The notes beneath the pieces were generated by a model, which saw nothing but the letters and a program-made list of their open reading frames with translations, had not been told where the DNA came from and searched no databases. The translations under genes were made by a program, and so were the position numbers. A stretch of 64,000 bases of DNA, from positions 1-64,000 of the forward strand of contig DAIMZI010000005.1 of assembly GCA_036734025.1 (NCBI GenBank), read 5' to 3'. Position 1 is the first letter of the stretch. Every line of letters starts with the position of its first letter. This stretch comes from DAIMZI01 sp036734025 (GTDB lineage: Bacteria; Pseudomonadota; Alphaproteobacteria; Rhizobiales; Rhodomicrobiaceae). This document shows positions 8,723 through 16,612 of the stretch, one piece after another.

Positions 8723-11245
8723 TTATGCACCATATTCCTGCGACTTGAAGCTGAGATGCTTCACGCCGCCCGGCGCATCGGCAATCTTGCGGATATTGCC
8801 CCATGTCTGCTTGTAATTGGGGATGATCAGCTCATTGACGCCGGGATTGACGACATTGCCCTGAACCCCGGTCGGATAGGCGAACAGCATGAAGGTCTCG
8901 CCTCTGCGCGCGCTCGGCGTCGGATACACCATCGCCTGCGTCGAGCCGCTGTCATTCCACACCTCGACCAGATCGCCGGCGCCCACACTCAGCTCGGTCA
9001 TATCGTCGGGATGCATCTCGATGAACGGGTAGGGCCAGCGGTCCATGACGAGGTCGTTTTCGACATCGAGATAGGCCGACTGCCAGACATGATTGGCCCG
9101 GCCATTGTTGATGAGGAAGGCGAACTTTGCCCTTTGCTCCTCCTTGCCCGGCGCCTGGAGGCCCGACCATTGCGCCACGCAGAACCGAGCCCGGCCGTCC
9201 GCAGTGCCGAACTTGCCATCGGTGTAAAGCCGGGTCGTGCCAATGATCCTGCCATTCTCGTCGACGCCTGTGGCCGGTTCCTGGAAACCGTTGGTGCCCA
9301 TCGCCCGCAGCCGTTCGTAGGTAACGAACTCGCCACCGGCGGCGTTCTGGTGATAGCCGTCCATGAACACGTCTTCTTCGGTCTGCCAGTCAAAGCCCTT
9401 GAACTGATCGGCATAAGCGTCGTCGCCCATATCGCGCAGCACGCGCTCCATGTGGTTGGCGAGCCGGGCCGCAATGATCCCGTCGCCCAGGGCCTGGCCC
9501 GGCGGGTCCATGTATTTTTCGGTAAGCCGCATGCGCCGCTCGCCGTTCATCGAGGTCAGGTTGATCTCGCCTGACGTGGCCGCCGGCAGCACCACATGGC
9601 ATGCCTCGCCGATATTGGTCGGCACGATGTCGACATCGACCGCGAACAGGCCGCCGTCATTGATGGCGTCAACGATCGCCGTGACCATCGCTTCGCGGTC
9701 GCCATAGGCCACCCGGCTCATGGCGTCCTTGACCTTGTCGGTGCGCTGCTTGTAGACCCGCTTGAATTCCATCGCATTGAGCGTGGTCTTGTAATTGTCG
9801 CAGGCCCAGATGTGATGAACGGCGCCCTTGCCCTCGATGAGCAGCCGGTCGACATAGGCCGAGGGGCGTCCGACATGGGCCTCGGATGGGCGCGCATAGC
9901 CTTCCTGGTGCCCGCCAAGGCGCACGCAGCCGCCGCCGAGGCGGCCGACGTTGCCGGTGGCCAGGGCAAGGTTCAGCAGGGCCCCGTTGGTGCGGTAATT
10001 GTCGTTGCCCCAGATCAGACCCTTTTCATAGGAGAACATCGTGCGCCGCCGCGCGCCGGCATCCTTGGGCTGAGCGATCCACTCGGCAGCCTTCGCGATG
10101 TCCTCGGCGCTTACGCCGGTGATCTCGGTGGCCTGCTCCAGGCTGGTGCGATTGGCTTCGAGAGCCGCCTGAAAATCGACAAGCGGGGCGGGCTGCGCAT
10201 CGCTGTCCCCGCCGATCGGGTCAGAGCCCGGGGTGGCCGTGAACCGGTCGATGAAGTCCTGATCGATCCAGCCCTGATCGGCGATATGGGTGAACAGCGC
10301 GTTGAACAGCACCATGTCCGTGCCTGAATTGACCGCCAGGTGCAGGACGTTGTCCTTGCCGGCTTCGGCTTCGCACGCGGCAACTGTGACCGTGCGCCGC
10401 GGGTCGACGATGACGATCCGCGCCGCTGCATGGGCTTCGCCGGGCATCATCTCCTGCTTCTTGCCAAGCGATGTCCCGCGCAGGTTCGGCACCCAGTGAT
10501 TGAGGAAATAATTGGTCTGGGTCTCCAGCGGATTTGCGCCGACGACAAACAGCGTGTCGGCAAGCTGGGCGTCTTCATAGGCGTTGTTCAATTCGCCCAC
10601 GCCCATGTCGCGCGTGGCATGCACTTCCGAATTGTAGGCAGGGCGATTGTGAATGCGGATGTTCTTCACTTTCATCGCGGTGAAATAGAGCTTGCCCGTG
10701 CCCCAGGTGAATTCATAGCCGCCACCTGCGCCGCCATGGTCCGCGGCCGACACGATCAGGTCGTCCTCGCCGCGGTCCTTGATGATCCTCGCAGTTACCC
10801 GCGCGACCAGATCGAGGGCGTCGTCCCACGAGGTCGGCTGCATCTGGCCGTAGCGCCAGACGAGCGGCTGGGTAAGGCGCTGCTGCTGGGTCTGATGGAC
10901 GGTGGAATAGCTCATCTCGGCGATGCGCGCGCCGCGTATCGAGCCGAGGCCGCTATTCACCGAACAGCCGCCATCCGGCTTGATCACCATATGAACGTCG
11001 CGACCGTCCTGCTTGACGATGTTGTACATCGAGGGTGAATACCAGGCATCCGTCTCCGCGCCTTGCTGACGGGAGAGATCGACACCAAAGACATTGTCGC
11101 TGGCGTCGGTGCTGCCCTGGCGGTTCACCGGCCAGGTGTAGGCGTGATAGCCGCACCCGACGATGCAGTAATGGCAGACGACATTCTTTCGCGTGGCGTC
11201 TGCGGGAATGATCGGCAGGCGGCCGATTTCACGTTTGAAGGCCAT
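8723..11245 (-). CDS. aioA: Arsenite oxidase large (molybdopterin) subunit
   Basis: Catalytic subunit of the periplasmic enzyme that oxidises arsenite to arsenate and passes electrons to its Rieske partner. The 840-residue product belongs to the DMSO reductase superfamily. Near the N-terminus it has C24-x2-C27-x3-C31 in the sequence VCHYCIVGCGYH, diagnostic of the AioA [3Fe-4S] cluster. The fourth cluster position is a serine (GGCSVNSGLGS region), as in known AioA. Further motifs such as HNRPAYNSEVHATRDMGVG and NGRANHVWQSAYLD fit the family. It has no signal peptide of its own, so it is expected to be co-exported with the Tat-tagged AioB. The gene lies 14 bp behind aioB. Molybdopterin biosynthesis genes and a cytochrome c acceptor are not adjacent. 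Confidence 0.97.
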   Translation of the reverse strand: MAFKREIGRLPIIPADATRKNVVCHYCIVGCGYHAYTWPVNRQGSTDASDNVFGVDLSRQQGAETDAWYSPSMYNIVKQDGRDVHMVIKPDGGCSVNSGLGSIRGARIAEMSYSTVHQTQQQRLTQPLVWRYGQMQPTSWDDALDLVARVTARIIKDRGEDDLIVSAADHGGAGGGYEFTWGTGKLYFTAMKVKNIRIHNRPAYNSEVHATRDMGVGELNNAYEDAQLADTLFVVGANPLETQTNYFLNHWVPNLRGTSLGKKQEMMPGEAHAAARIVIVDPRRTVTVAACEAEAGKDNVLHLAVNSGTDMVLFNALFTHIADQGWIDQDFIDRFTATPGSDPIGGDSDAQPAPLVDFQAALEANRTSLEQATEITGVSAEDIAKAAEWIAQPKDAGARRRTMFSYEKGLIWGNDNYRTNGALLNLALATGNVGRLGGGCVRLGGHQEGYARPSEAHVGRPSAYVDRLLIEGKGAVHHIWACDNYKTTLNAMEFKRVYKQRTDKVKDAMSRVAYGDREAMVTAIVDAINDGGLFAVDVDIVPTNIGEACHVVLPAATSGEINLTSMNGERRMRLTEKYMDPPGQALGDGIIAARLANHMERVLRDMGDDAYADQFKGFDWQTEEDVFMDGYHQNAAGGEFVTYERLRAMGTNGFQEPATGVDENGRIIGTTRLYTDGKFGTADGRARFCVAQWSGLQAPGKEEQRAKFAFLINNGRANHVWQSAYLDVENDLVMDRWPYPFIEMHPDDMTELSVGAGDLVEVWNDSGSTQAMVYPTPSARRGETFMLFAYPTGVQGNVVNPGVNELIIPNYKQTWGNIRKIADAPGGVKHLSFKSQEYGA

Positions 11246-11259
11246 GTGTCCACTCTCCC

Positions 11260-11781
11260 TTATGACAGCACATTGTTGAGACGACCGTAGAGCAGTTCAT
11301 CCAGCCCTTCGGCGTAGATGTCGCCCTTGTCGTCCACGCGCAGTGTGTATTGCGGGAGGTTCTGCGTCGCCTGGCCCCAGATCTGCTGGCCGCCCTTTTC
11401 GACGTCGAAGCGCGAATAGTGGCCGGGGCAGTTCAAGGTTCGGTCGCCAGCATTGTAGGACATCGGATAGCCCTTGTGCGGGCAGATGGTCGAAAAGCCC
11501 ACGATGTCGCTATCGGGGCCAACGCCACCGTCTACCGCCTGGCCGAGCTTGACCAGCACGCCGGGAGCATCATCGTCGGGGTAGGCGACATCAAGCGGCT
11601 GATCGACGCTCAGATCGGCAATGTTGGCCAGCCTATTCGATGGGTAGCTCACACGTGCAAGCTGAGCGGCCTTGGCCTTGTGCGGCAACGCGGCTGCGGT
11701 CGCAGCGCCGACAGCGGCCACACCTGTTCCATAGAGGAATTGGCGACGGCCGACATCGACCATCGTTCGACAGCGTTTCAT
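11260..11781 (-). CDS. aioB: Arsenite oxidase small (Rieske) subunit with Tat signal
   Basis: Carries the Rieske [2Fe-2S] cluster that takes electrons from AioA. The 173-residue product opens with a twin-arginine signal (GRRQFLYGTG followed by a hydrophobic AAVGAATAAAL), which should also export the bound AioA. Cluster ligands are C100-x-H102 (CPHKGY) and C118-x2-H121 (CPGHYS). The two extra cysteines that form a disulfide over the cluster in bc1-type Rieske proteins are replaced here by Tyr104 or a neighbour and by Gly120, as reported for some AioB proteins. It is the first gene of aioBA and is divergent from arsR across a 97-bp region with palindromes. The start at 11781 could instead be the methionine six codons later. 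Confidence 0.96.
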   Translation of the reverse strand: MKRCRTMVDVGRRQFLYGTGVAAVGAATAAALPHKAKAAQLARVSYPSNRLANIADLSVDQPLDVAYPDDDAPGVLVKLGQAVDGGVGPDSDIVGFSTICPHKGYPMSYNAGDRTLNCPGHYSRFDVEKGGQQIWGQATQNLPQYTLRVDDKGDIYAEGLDELLYGRLNNVLS

Positions 11782-11878
11782 GGCGTCCTCCCAGAGACAT
11801 TTATTTCTTTATAGTTTTTGCTCGATTTGATTTCGAACTGATGTTAGAGAGTGTACACCTTTCAATAGTGCATGCAAT
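11782..11878. promoter_or_regulatory. Divergent aioBA / arsR control region with three palindromes
   Basis: This 97-bp AT-richer region separates aioB (leftward) from arsR (rightward). It contains the perfect palindromes TTCGAA (11832-11837), GTGTACAC (11851-11858) and TGCATGCA (11869-11876). A TTGATT at 11827 could be a -35 box for arsR. The compact shared region and the adjacent ArsR make it the likely site of arsenic-responsive control for both units. Confidence 0.55.
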
Positions 11879-12256
11879 ATGGAATTGATGGATTCTAAAA
11901 ACGCAGTCGGGGTATTAGCCGCACTGGCTCATGAAAGCCGGTTGGTGATGTTTCGCATGCTCATCGAGCGTGGGCCGAACGGCATGACGGCGGGCGAACT
12001 GTCACAAACCGCAGGTGTAAGCGCCACAAGCGCGTCCTTTCACCTGAAGGAATTGACAAGGGCCGGCCTGGTGCAGTCCACGCGCGATGGCCGTTTCATC
12101 CGCTACGCCGTACAGGTTAATACCGTGCGCGCGCTGCTCGCCTTCCTGACCGAAGATTGCTGCTCCGGCCACCCCGAATTGTGCGGCGAAACCTTTACCA
12201 CCAGTGCCGGGCTGTGCGGTCCGAAGAAAAAAGTCGACGGAACAACCGATGTATAA
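11879..12256 (+). CDS. arsR: ArsR-family arsenic-responsive repressor
   Basis: A 125-residue winged-helix repressor of the ArsR/SmtB family. The core LAALAHESRLVMFRMLIERGP and the recognition helix region SATSASFHLKELTRAGLV are clear. The classical alpha-3 CVC arsenite site is absent. Instead cysteines cluster near the C-terminus: Cys94-Cys95, Cys102 and Cys113, a layout found in other ArsR subtypes that bind As(III) through C-terminal thiols. It heads arsR-arsC-aqpS and is divergent from aioBA. It overlaps arsC by 8 bp. By position it probably represses its own operon and possibly aioBA. The ATG at 11879 lacks a clear ribosome site; the in-frame ATG at 11888 is an alternative. Confidence 0.93.
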   Translation: MELMDSKNAVGVLAALAHESRLVMFRMLIERGPNGMTAGELSQTAGVSATSASFHLKELTRAGLVQSTRDGRFIRYAVQVNTVRALLAFLTEDCCSGHPELCGETFTTSAGLCGPKKKVDGTTDV

Positions 12257-12758
12257 TGTCCTTTTTCTGTGCACGCACAACTCTGCGCGCTCGGTCATGG
12301 CCGAATGCATCCTCAATGCACGGGGGGGCGGCAAGTTCTGCGGCTTCAGTGCCGGCAGCCAGCCGCGCGGCGAAATCAATCCGCTTGCGCTCGCCGAACT
12401 GACGCGCAGCGGCCATGATGTCAGCGGGCTGCGCTCGAAATCGTGGGACGAGTTTGCCGAACCTGGTGCGCCGCGCATGGATTTCATCTTCACCGTGTGT
12501 GGTGACGCAGCAGGCGAGGTATGCCCCGTCTGGCCAGGCCAGCCTATCTCGGCGCATTGGGGCATAGCAGACCCCAGTCGCGCGCAAGGCACGCAGGCGG
12601 AGAAAAGCCTGGCTTTTTCAGATGCTTACAAGCTGCTTGATCAGCGCATCGGGACTTTCGTCAATCTGCCGATAGGCACGCTTGACAGGATTTCGCTCCA
12701 GCGTCGGCTCGATGATATTGGCGAATGCGCTAAGGCAAGCGCAACGGAAGACGAATAG
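12249..12758 (+). CDS. arsC: Arsenate reductase, low-molecular-weight phosphatase type
   Basis: Reduces arsenate to arsenite in the cytoplasm using a redox cascade of three cysteines. The 169-residue product begins MYNVLFLCTHNSARS, the CX5R(S) phosphatase loop with Cys8. Cys84 and Cys92 (TVCGDAAGEVC) occupy the positions of the second and third redox cysteines of thioredoxin-coupled ArsC. The aspartate of ADPSR is the likely general acid. The ATG at 12249 overlaps the end of arsR by 8 bp, which suggests translational coupling and argues against the longer in-frame start at 12204. The product would be passed to the next gene's channel. Confidence 0.94.
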   Translation: MYNVLFLCTHNSARSVMAECILNARGGGKFCGFSAGSQPRGEINPLALAELTRSGHDVSGLRSKSWDEFAEPGAPRMDFIFTVCGDAAGEVCPVWPGQPISAHWGIADPSRAQGTQAEKSLAFSDAYKLLDQRIGTFVNLPIGTLDRISLQRRLDDIGECAKASATEDE

Positions 12759-12761
12759 ATC

Positions 12762-13460
12762 ATGATGCCATCTACCCTTGCCCAGCGGCTTGGCGCAGAG
12801 GCGCTCGGCACGGGATTTCTTCTGGCGACCGTGGTGGGCTCGGGCATGATGGCCGAGCGGCTGGCAGACGGCAATGTGGCGCTCGCATTATTGTGCAACA
12901 CGCTGCCCACCGGGGCCATACTGGTCGTGCTGATCACCATGCTGGGCCCCATTTCCGGCGCTCATTTCAACCCGGCTGTCACTGCCGTGTTCTTCATGCG
13001 CAGGCAGATGCGCACGCTGGAAGCAATATTATATGTGCTGGTGCAGATCATAAGCGGCATAGCCGGGGTGCTGGCCGCGCATCTGATGTTCAATGACACC
13101 GTGTTGCAGGTCTCGGCCAGGCTGCGTGAAGGCCCCTCACAATGGTTCTCCGAAGGCGTCGCCACATTCGGGCTGGTGGCGACCATCCTGCTGACCTTGC
13201 GCGCGCGCCCCGACGCCGTCGCCATGGCGGTCGGCCTTTACATCACGGCGGCCTACTGGTTCACCGCATCGACTTCGTTCGCCAACCCGGCCGTGACCAT
13301 CGCACGCGGCTTCTCCGATACTTTCGCGGGCATCAGCCCGGCGAACATCCCCGCCTTCATCGCCGCACAGTTCATCGGGGCGGGCCTGGCACTTGTCGTT
13401 TGCACGTTCCTTACCGACGAGAAGCCGCATCCCAAGACCGCCACCCGTTCGGTGGAGTAG
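12762..13460 (+). CDS. aqpS: AqpS-like aquaglyceroporin of the arsenic operon
   Basis: A six-helix MIP-family channel of 232 residues. Both asparagine-proline-alanine boxes are present: N70-P71-A72 (HFNPAVTA) and N176-P177-A178 (FANPAVTI), with the usual half-sequence repeat. In Sinorhizobium meliloti an aquaglyceroporin in the ars operon (AqpS) replaces the ArsB pump and lets arsenite made by ArsC leave down its gradient. The position directly behind arsC (3 bp after its stop) supports the same role here. Note that AioBA on the outside would consume the exported arsenite. Transport of methylated arsenicals is an alternative. Confidence 0.9.
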   Translation: MMPSTLAQRLGAEALGTGFLLATVVGSGMMAERLADGNVALALLCNTLPTGAILVVLITMLGPISGAHFNPAVTAVFFMRRQMRTLEAILYVLVQIISGIAGVLAAHLMFNDTVLQVSARLREGPSQWFSEGVATFGLVATILLTLRARPDAVAMAVGLYITAAYWFTASTSFANPAVTIARGFSDTFAGISPANIPAFIAAQFIGAGLALVVCTFLTDEKPHPKTATRSVE

Positions 13461-13485
13461 ATGCCGGTTGGCGCCGATGGCGCGT

Positions 13486-13980
13486 TCATTCGCCGGGTTG
13501 CGGGCGAGGCTGCCTTTTCTTCAACGCCGGCCGCCACACCCCCAGCACGATATTGGCAAGCGACAGCGCCATGATGGTGAACAGCGTCGACCACTCATAA
13601 GTGAGCGCGGCCTCCAGCGCACCGGGCTCTGCCTCGCCCGCGGCAATGCGAGCGGCCATTCCCGCGGCATAATTGGCCTTCGAGCCGATGACTGCGAGCG
13701 TGCCCTCGAACATGCCGATGCCAAGCAGCGCCTTGACCCACACCCAGCGCATTTCCTGAAACGGCCGATAGACGGCGATGGCCAGCAGTCCGGTGATCAG
13801 CGCGATGGCGAGTGATGGCAGCAGCAGATAATCGCACAGCGCATTGATCGTCTGGCGCATGTCGGCATAGGTGGCGGCGCTGTCCTGCGGGGCGCTCGTC
13901 AGGATCACCATGTAGCCGAGCAGTGCGCCGATCAGTCCGCATGAGGCCAGCGTGTGAAAGAATTTGAGGGTCTTGCGCAT
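13486..13980 (-). CDS. Small four-helix membrane protein, DUF2269-like
   Basis: A 164-residue hydrophobic protein with about four membrane segments: residues 9-27 (HTLASCGLIGALLGYMVIL), about 50-70, about 85-103 and about 130-150. The pattern resembles small integral membrane proteins of the DUF2269 type, but I assign this only by overall look. There is no known function. It converges with aqpS, leaving 25 bp, so it is probably not part of the arsenic operon. The C-terminus is basic (RPALKKRQPRP) and probably cytoplasmic. Confidence 0.75.
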   Translation of the reverse strand: MRKTLKFFHTLASCGLIGALLGYMVILTSAPQDSAATYADMRQTINALCDYLLLPSLAIALITGLLAIAVYRPFQEMRWVWVKALLGIGMFEGTLAVIGSKANYAAGMAARIAAGEAEPGALEAALTYEWSTLFTIMALSLANIVLGVWRPALKKRQPRPQPGE

Positions 13981-14177
13981 GGTCGGGAAAATGGCGCTGC
14001 GGGCGCGTTGGATGATCGATATGGCCGGCCATGGCCATCATGCGCCGGTTATGTATCAAGAGAATACCATTGGCGCGCTGCCCAAGTCCAACGCCGTGCA
14101 GCCTCGGAATGTCAGCCAGTCGAATACGTACCGGACCACGCGCGGGCAAACGCTCAATTTTGGGAAATAAGCCGGAA

Positions 14178-14253
14178 TGGTGGAGCCGAGGGGAATCGAA
14201 CCCCTGACCTCAGCAGTGCGATTGCTGCGCTCTCCCAACTGAGCTACGGCCCC
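14178..14253 (-). tRNA. tRNA-Ala (anticodon CGC)
   Basis: A 76-nt cloverleaf on the minus strand with 3' CCA encoded. The acceptor stem GGGGCCG / CGGCTCC contains the G3:U70 wobble pair, the alanine identity element. The anticodon arm is CAGCA-ATCGCAC-TGCTG with U33 and anticodon CGC, reading GCG codons. The T arm has GGTTCGATTCC. It stands alone between two protein genes. GCG is a frequent codon in this GC-rich window. Confidence 0.97.
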
Positions 14254-14412
14254 GGCAGTTCCTCATTTATGAATGCGCCTGATGCTGTGTCAAGCCGCAT
14301 CTGGCGGGCGCGTGGAGCGCGGCTCCCGGCCAATGGATAATCGTGCCTGCAAGCTTGCGAGCGTGCCGCTTCCCGGCTAAACCTTCGGCTTGAAATGCTG
14401 GAAGGGGCACCA

Positions 14413-14712
14413 ATGATCGCACTTCTCCAATTCATCTCCTGGCTGCTTGGGCTTTATGTCACGGTCCTTATCGTCGCTGTCATCCTGAGCTGGCTCATCG
14501 CCTTCAACGTGATCAACACCCACAATCAGTTTGTCCGTATCGTCTCGGATGTGCTCTACAGGCTGACCGAGCCCGCGCTGCGCCCCATTCGCAACGTGCT
14601 GCCCGATTTCGGCGGCCTCGATCTGTCGCCGGTGGTGCTCATCATCATCATCTATTTCATCCAGAGCGTGGTCATCTATGGCTGGCTGATCCCGCTTTTT
14701 GCCGGCCTATGA
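14413..14712 (+). CDS. YggT-family membrane protein
   Basis: A 99-residue integral membrane protein with two hydrophobic blocks: residues about 1-30 (LLQFISWLLGLYVTVLIVAVILSWL) and about 75-95 (LSPVVLIIIIYFIQSVVIY). Between them is a conserved linker with LTEPALRPIRNVLPDFGGLDLSP, the family hallmark (RPIRR/N-x-P...GxDLSP). The ATG at 14413 is preceded by GAAGGGG and is preferred over an ATG six codons upstream. YggT proteins lie next to DUF167, cell-division or pyrroline reductase genes in many bacteria. The exact function is unsettled; links to osmotic tolerance and membrane organisation are reported. It begins the yggT-DUF167-folD run. Confidence 0.92.
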   Translation: MIALLQFISWLLGLYVTVLIVAVILSWLIAFNVINTHNQFVRIVSDVLYRLTEPALRPIRNVLPDFGGLDLSPVVLIIIIYFIQSVVIYGWLIPLFAGL

Positions 14713-14730
14713 GAAAGACGCGCACAGCCG

Positions 14731-15060
14731 ATGGCCGCAGCAGATGGCCCCTGTCTGGCGCGCGCCGGCGAGATCTGGTTGCAGGTCCATCTGACGCCGC
14801 GTGCTGCGGTTGACCGGGTCGGGGGCGTGAAAAGCGTTGCAAACGGTGCGCGTCTCAAGGTCAGGGTCAGGGCGCTGCCCCACGGAGGCGCAGCAAATGT
14901 GGCGCTGATCGCCGTGCTTGCCGACTGGCTCGGCGTGGCGAAATCACGGGTGCGGCTGCGCACAGGCGTCAGGTCACGGCTGAAAGGCGTTGCCGTCATC
15001 GGCGCTTGCAAAGCAATGCTGGCGTACGTGAAGAGCAGGCTGGACACGGGGCGCACATGA
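14731..15060 (+). CDS. DUF167 (YggU-family) protein
   Basis: A 109-residue cytoplasmic protein with the DUF167 fold. The core reads LQVHLTPRAAVDRVGG, then LKVRVRALPHGGAANVALIAVLADWLGV, matching the family motifs (xVRVTPxAxxxxI...V.AxPxdGkANxALixxLAxxL). The function of this family is unknown. It sits 18 bp after yggT, and its stop codon overlaps the folD start by 4 bp (ATGA), so translation of the two is probably coupled. The yggT-DUF167 pairing is widespread. Confidence 0.9.
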   Translation: MAAADGPCLARAGEIWLQVHLTPRAAVDRVGGVKSVANGARLKVRVRALPHGGAANVALIAVLADWLGVAKSRVRLRTGVRSRLKGVAVIGACKAMLAYVKSRLDTGRT

Positions 15061-15956
15061 GCATGAACGAGGCGCAGATCATCGATGGTGCGGCGATCGC
15101 TGCCGGCTTGCGCACCCGCGTCGGCGAATTGGCCGCTGGTCTGACGCGCGATCATGGCGTGACGCCGAAGCTGGTGGTCGTGCTGGTGGGCGAGCATCCG
15201 GCAAGCCAGATCTACGTCGCCAACAAGGAAAAGCAGGCCGGCGGCGCCGGTATCAGCTCACATGTGCATCGGATGCCCGCGACGAGTTCACAGGCCGAGG
15301 TGCTCGATGTGGTAGCGCGGCTCAATGCCGATGCCGGCGTGCATGGCATTCTCGTGCAGATGCCGCTGCCGGATCATATCGACGCAATGTGCATCATCGA
15401 GGCTGTCGATCCGGCCAAGGATGTCGATGGGTTTCATCCGCTCAATGCCGGACGCCTCGCCAGCGGGCTTCCAGCCCTGGTGCCGTGCACGCCGGCGGGG
15501 TGCATCATCCTGGCAAAATCGGTGCAGCGCGATCTCGGCGGCGCACACGCGGTTGTCATCGGCCGGTCGAACATTGTCGGCAAGCCGCTCGCCCAGTTGC
15601 TGCTGCAGGAAAATTGCACCGTGACGATAGCCCATTCGCGCACGCGCGATCTGGCCGATGTGGCGCGCCGCGCCGATATCCTGTTTGCGGCCGTCGGGCG
15701 CGCTGAAATGGTGCGCGGCGACTGGATCAAGCCGGGCGCGAGCGTAATCGATGTCGGTATAAACCGGATGGCGCCGCGAGCGGGGGAAAAACGCGGCCGG
15801 CTTGTCGGCGATGTCGCGTTTGGTGAAGCCCTCGCACATGCCGGCGCGATCACGCCGGTGCCTGGCGGCGTCGGCCCGATGACGATTGCCTGTCTGCTCG
15901 CCAACACGCTGCGCGCGGCACACAGTGCCTGTGGCCTTGCGCCGCCTGTTCTGTGA
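15057..15956 (+). CDS. folD: Bifunctional methylenetetrahydrofolate dehydrogenase / cyclohydrolase
   Basis: Interconverts 5,10-methylene- and 10-formyl-tetrahydrofolate in two steps with NADP, supplying one-carbon units for purine and formyl-Met synthesis. The 299-residue product contains SQIYVANKEKQ with the catalytic Lys57, VHGILVQMPLP, the signature GRSNIVGKPLAQLL and the C-terminal PVPGGVGPMTIA. Length is normal. The start overlaps the upstream stop as ATGA; the N-terminal MSMNEAQIIDGAAIAA fits the family, so longer starts are rejected. The one-carbon product would also feed PurN, encoded about 28 kb away. Confidence 0.97.
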   Translation: MSMNEAQIIDGAAIAAGLRTRVGELAAGLTRDHGVTPKLVVVLVGEHPASQIYVANKEKQAGGAGISSHVHRMPATSSQAEVLDVVARLNADAGVHGILVQMPLPDHIDAMCIIEAVDPAKDVDGFHPLNAGRLASGLPALVPCTPAGCIILAKSVQRDLGGAHAVVIGRSNIVGKPLAQLLLQENCTVTIAHSRTRDLADVARRADILFAAVGRAEMVRGDWIKPGASVIDVGINRMAPRAGEKRGRLVGDVAFGEALAHAGAITPVPGGVGPMTIACLLANTLRAAHSACGLAPPVL

Positions 15957-16034
15957 GGACAATGGCTGCGTGCAGGTGTAAAACGGTCCTGTAAGTCTTT
16001 CAGGCCGCCTTGAGGATCGGGGATAGACAGCCGT

Positions 16035-16373
16035 ATGATGCGAGCAATCCGCCTTGTCGCCATGACTGTGCTGATGATGACTGTGCTGATGATGACAGCG
16101 CTGATGATGAGTGCGCTTGCGGCAAACGCGCAGGCGCAAACCTACTGCAAGACCCTCACCGGCGAGGTCGAGGGATTCTTCCGCGACAATGTGCAATTCA
16201 CCGCCGAGCGCTCTCGTGATGAAGCGGTAAAGGCCGAGCTGGCGCGGCGCGCGGAAATGGGCCGCGAGGTGGTCGAGGTCGATGTCGGCGAGACCAGTTG
16301 CAAAGCGGTCTATCCGCTTGGCCTTGAGGAATGGCATTGCGTGGCGAGCGCAAAGGTGTGCGTCGCGCGCTGA
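16035..16373 (+). CDS. Small secreted protein with repeat-built signal peptide
   Basis: A 112-residue protein of unknown function. The N-terminus is a signal peptide whose hydrophobic core is a tandem repeat: MTVLM-MTVLM-MTALM-MSALA, ending ANAQAQ, a good signal peptidase site. The mature part of about 78 residues has four cysteines (TYCKT, TSCKA, EWHCV, KVCVA), which could form two disulfides in the periplasm, and a charged middle (RSRDEAVKAELARRAEMGREV). I recognise no family. A GGGGATAG site precedes the tandem ATGs at 16035/16038. No clear operon partner. Confidence 0.7.
   Translation: MMRAIRLVAMTVLMMTVLMMTALMMSALAANAQAQTYCKTLTGEVEGFFRDNVQFTAERSRDEAVKAELARRAEMGREVVEVDVGETSCKAVYPLGLEEWHCVASAKVCVAR
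16062..16121 (+). repeat. Four tandem 15-bp repeats inside a signal-peptide coding region
   Basis: Units start at 16062, 16077, 16092 and 16107. The first two are identical (ATGACTGTGCTGATG); the third and fourth diverge step by step. Each unit encodes five residues (MTVLM-like), so copy-number change keeps the frame and only alters the length of the hydrophobic core. Confidence 0.85.
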
Positions 16374-16612
16374 GCCCGTTCGCCCATCCTCCTTCATGCC
16401 TCTGGCTGGCGTGCGCCGGGCCTGCGGCGCGGGGGTGCAGCACGGGTCAAGCCCCCCTTCCAGGTTGTATTTTTTTACCAAAACGGTGACGAATCAGTCA
16501 TTATCAAGCCATTCCCGTTGGCCTTTGGGTATTGCGTTCAGCCCGGATGCATCGCTGCAGTTGTCGCCCTCTTCGCTCAGGGTGCCGCGCGATCCAAAGG
16601 AGAGACAGATCC

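Noticed and set aside
8606..9574. 322-codon plus-strand frame opposite the end of aioA
   Set aside because: Antisense shadow; histidine/arginine/glycine-rich composition typical of reverse reading of a GC-rich gene.
14395..14712. Longer start for the YggT protein at 14395
   Set aside because: The GAAGGGG site directly before 14413 and family N-termini favour the shorter form.
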